Shown: piece after piece, positions 17,170 to 21,354 of the stretch | Layout: each line of letters starts with the position of its first letter | Numbering within the stretch: the first letter of the stretch is position 1 | Source of the DNA: Pleurotus ostreatus/Saccharomyces cerevisiae fusant | Taxonomy: Eukaryota; Opisthokonta | Assembly: GCA_024196135.1 (NCBI GenBank) | Contig: JAMQCK010000499.1 | Span: forward strand, 1-21,354 | Length of the DNA: 21,354 nt | Direction of reading: 5' to 3' | The notes under the pieces: model-generated | What the model saw: the letters and a program-made list of their open reading frames with translations, nothing else | The model's database searches: none | What the model was told of the DNA's origin: nothing | Translations under genes and position numbers: made by a program

Positions 17170-17509
17170 TAGATCCTGCGACTCAAACGTCACATCGAGT
17201 CACACAGTTCGAGTCCCTGCCACGCGATCGTGCAAAAGCAAACATTTCCTCCAGTCCAAAGGCACCGAACACCAGCTTCCTACTTCGTGTAGGCGAGGAA
17301 GGACTTTGGGTGGACAAGTGCGTGTTATAAGCACATCCTCGGAGGGTATTTCGGACTATACGGCACAGAGTGCGCTCGTTCGATTGCAAAACTTCACTCG
17401 CCCGTTCGTTCGTTCTCATCCTTCATTGTGCGCGCTGCAGTGGAATGTCCTGATGCCCGCGATGATGGAATCTATGTCTAGTATGTACATATATATTATT
17501 GATATTCTC
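17170..17509. other. Intergenic: 3' flank of the thioredoxin reductase gene
   Basis: About 340 bp between the pogo-like element and the stop codon of the reductase. A GTTCGAGTCC at about 17205 resembles a Pol III B box, but no tRNA fold can be drawn around it. No gene was seen. Confidence 0.4.
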
Positions 17510-19370
<1,861 letters not shown>

Positions 19371-20416
19371 CTAGTACCAGGAGAAGCTCGCGTACATCGC
19401 CGCCAGCTGATCTATCGCCGTGCTCTCGTGGTCCTGAATGCGTATGGGCTCGCCTGCTTCGCCGTCAACCAACGCGAGCAGCAGAATAGACGATACGACT
19501 CACCGACGGCATTTACCAGCGTCTTTCCATCGGCGGACACCGACACATCGTCTTCCGTGTGCGAGCTCGAGGGCGACCGGCGAGCTCGCTGGAACAGCAA
19601 GTAAGAGATCACGACCAGATCTTGCATGCTGATGGCCGCCGGAGAAAGCGCCAAGGTAGCGGGTATGCGCCGCTTGTATTCCTCCTTTTCCACTCGGCCG
19701 CTTGCACTTGAGAGGTCGTTTCGCAAGGTATGGAGAGTCGAAGTCGAGAGCCACGGTAAGCTCAACATGGACGGGCTGCTGAGGTCGCTGCCAGGCGGCG
19801 GGACGGAGACGTCTCTGGCTCTTCTGTACGTCGCGAGCGGATGTTGGGAACTGCCTACCTCGTACAGCTGTGGATAGAAGGTAAGAGCTACAGCACGCTT
19901 TAGATTGCTAGGCGGTCCTGCGACTTACCGACATGTTTTGCGTCACCTTGTCCACCTTCCATTTGAACTGCGCGCCGGAGGTATCTGTGAAGGTGGCGGT
20001 GCTGTGAGACGTCATGAACGACTGAACCGTAGATAGTAGGCGAATTCGTTCAGCAAGTTCCTCCTTAGCCAGTCGCTCTCCGAGACGCTCGTGCCGTCCG
20101 CGAGTGTGAGCAGGTCAGACCGCAGTGTGCGCGAGCGTAGAATGGCGATGCGGGTATCGTGCGCGTTGACGATGTCCTGGAGAAGTATGAGTCTAGCAAG
20201 GCGGATCGACACCAGGTTGTGATGGAGTATAGGCCAGGATGTAATAGAGGATTGACGCACCGTCTCGTACTTCAAATCCCCAGATCTTTCGTCGCCGGTC
20301 GTGGTCACTTTGTATGCCATCTGCGAGGTGCGATGGTCGAAGAGAAGTGTGCGGCGAGGGTCGTCGCGGGAGAAAATGAATATAACTTGGGTATCGGAGA
20401 TTGTAAGCTCGGTCAT
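19371..20416 (-). pseudogene. DUF6593-like protein gene with an apparent frameshift
   Basis: Exons read: 20416-20261, 20176-19929, 19867-19504, 19453-19371. Exon 1 begins MTELTISDTQVIFIFSRDDPRRTLLFDHRTSQMAYKV, and exon 2 continues NAHDTRIAILRSRTLRSDLLTLADGTSVSESDWLRR. It then needs another frame to reach STATFTDTSGAQFKWKVDKV. This layout (DDPR..T...D, then YKV, then a later FTD..G..FKWK) resembles DUF6593, a family of unknown function common in agaricomycetes. The frames disagree by one base somewhere between 20066 and 20012, and no intron with usual splice signals bridges the gap. After this, the third intron (19928-19868) and fourth (19503-19454) splice cleanly, ending MYASFSWY. Exon 3 has a hydrophobic AISMQDLVVISYLLFQ. 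It is either a decayed gene, a sequencing indel, or an unusual splice. The 84-nt first intron is stop-free and in frame. Confidence 0.6.
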
Positions 20417-21326
20417 GATGTGTGGCGCTGAGGAACGAGATATGTGAGTGCGACAGAAGAGCGCGATGTCGATAGTTGAGATTGATTGGAGGGTCAGAGT
20501 GCAGCAAAGCAGGGAAATTGAAGGATCAAGCAGAGAGGGAAGCTATCGCACTCGCAAGATAGGGCGCTATATACTGTATTGCATCGCCCAAAGAGAGCAC
20601 AGCTTCGGTTCAGTGCCACTGATATGCATGATGACGATGAGCACATGAGTTCCTCTGTCCAGTCGTGTCCTGCGACGCTCGCCACTCCAAAGAAGAATAG
20701 TACCGTCTGGGTGGTCTAGCTCGGAATAGGTCGTTGCATTCGGAGACCCTGCATTGTGCAAGATCCACGGCTTGACACGATGTCGTCCTACCTGTTGCGT
20801 TCGTTGAGATGCAGCGGATCATTGAGCTTGTTCAATATGTAGCCAGAAGAAGATGGACGTCGTTATACAGTGTCTTCTTCTCTCTCGGAAGGCTCCCGTG
20901 CGTCCGACGCTAGCGACTGTCCGGCGAGAACCCGCTGCTGGGCGGATTTTCCAGTCCAGAAGCGAGGAGAGGCCATTCGCTCAACATATGTAGGGTTGGA
21001 AAAAGTAGAGGACGAGGCATACAGAGACATAGACCATAGACATAGAAAGGTCAAAGACAAACCTGAAATCTCACCCAAGTTCGACTCCAAGTCGAGACTT
21101 GCCACGTGATGAGAGTCGGCTACTAAGCCGTTCCGAAATGTTGCGGTCGTCACGGTAACAGTCACGCTCGAACGTTTTCCCGCGCACTCATCCGGGCACC
21201 GACTTAAACATCACAAAGCCCTCGAGAGATCCCATTTCACCTTCGAATCTCTCACCCATTAGACTTGAACCTTTCGACAACTTGTGGCCAGCTTCTGGAC
21301 CACCTATCATTCACCTATAATCAACT
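20417..21326. other. Intergenic stretch, no supportable gene
   Basis: About 910 bp. Short frames occur on both strands, for example 20761-20567 (-). A possible spliced minus-strand reading joins 20822-20786 to 20740-20567, through a GTAGGA donor and a CAG acceptor. None has a recognisable domain. The right end (about 21200-21326) is rich in C/T and A and precedes an ATG, as expected of a fungal promoter and leader. Confidence 0.4.
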
Positions 21327-21354
21327 ATGGCTCAGTCATACTTCCCCGCTGCCA
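21327..21354 (+). CDS. Possible 5' start of a gene running off the right edge
   Basis: ATG at 21327 opens a frame reading MAQSYFPAA before the window ends. It is preceded by a pyrimidine-rich leader ending TCAACT, similar to other starts here. Nothing can be said about the product from nine residues; the call rests on context alone. Confidence 0.35.

Noticed and set aside
17195..17225. B-box-like GTTCGAGTCC downstream of the pogo-like element, considered as a tRNA gene
   Set aside because: The T-stem pairs poorly and no A box, anticodon arm or acceptor stem can be drawn at the right distance.
20567..20822. Possible two-exon minus-strand gene (20822-20786 joined to 20740-20567)
   Set aside because: The splice signals are acceptable, but the product is only about 70 residues, matches nothing I know, and has no leader or promoter evidence; kept only as a mention in the intergenic entry.
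20863..21165. 100-codon minus-strand frame near the right edge
   Set aside because: It begins with GTG, not ATG, has no splice-supported start, and resembles no family.

Overview
The window looks like nuclear DNA of a filamentous basidiomycete, most likely an agaricomycete. Genes are densely packed on both strands. They are cut by many short introns, mostly 46-67 nt, with GTRNGT-type donors and CAG/TAG acceptors. Several families present are typical of agaricomycetes, such as BTB/POZ proteins with a W..LP.(F/Y)FGLP tail and a DUF6593-like protein. No bacterial operon, phage, CRISPR, rRNA or intact tRNA was found. All exon structures are my own reading of splice signals and reading frame, without transcript data.

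Layout. 1-732 (-): 5' end of an NAD-specific glutamate dehydrogenase gene, running off the left edge. 733-2607: its promoter, then about 1.8 kb with no gene I can support. 2608-3576 (-): V-ATPase proteolipid subunit c, 161 aa in eight exons, one of them only 13 nt. 4029-4946 (+): single-exon, Ala/Lys/Pro-rich protein with a Cys/His-rich C-terminal half. 5246-6673 (+), 6921-8035 (-) and 8561-9707 (-): three paralogous BTB/POZ genes. 10162-12344 (-): VTS1/Smaug-type SAM-domain RNA-binding protein. 12746-14353 (-): 2-oxoglutarate/Fe(II) oxygenase. 14522-15170: non-autonomous hAT-like element. 15450-16583 (+): fourth BTB/POZ paralogue. 16733-17169: non-autonomous Tc1/mariner-pogo-like element. 17510-18747 (-): thioredoxin reductase. 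19371-20416 (-): DUF6593-like gene with an apparent frameshift. 21327-21354 (+): possible start of another gene.

The housekeeping genes (GDH2, VMA3, VTS1, TRR1) are unrelated in function and form no pathway. The accessory content is the set of four BTB paralogues, which share both intron positions and a C-terminal cysteine/FGLP module, and the two different miniature transposons that flank the fourth copy. The hAT-like element has a perfect 8-bp target duplication, 20-bp perfect terminal inverted repeats and seven regularly built internal repeats. It is the clearest structure in the window that gene calling alone would miss.
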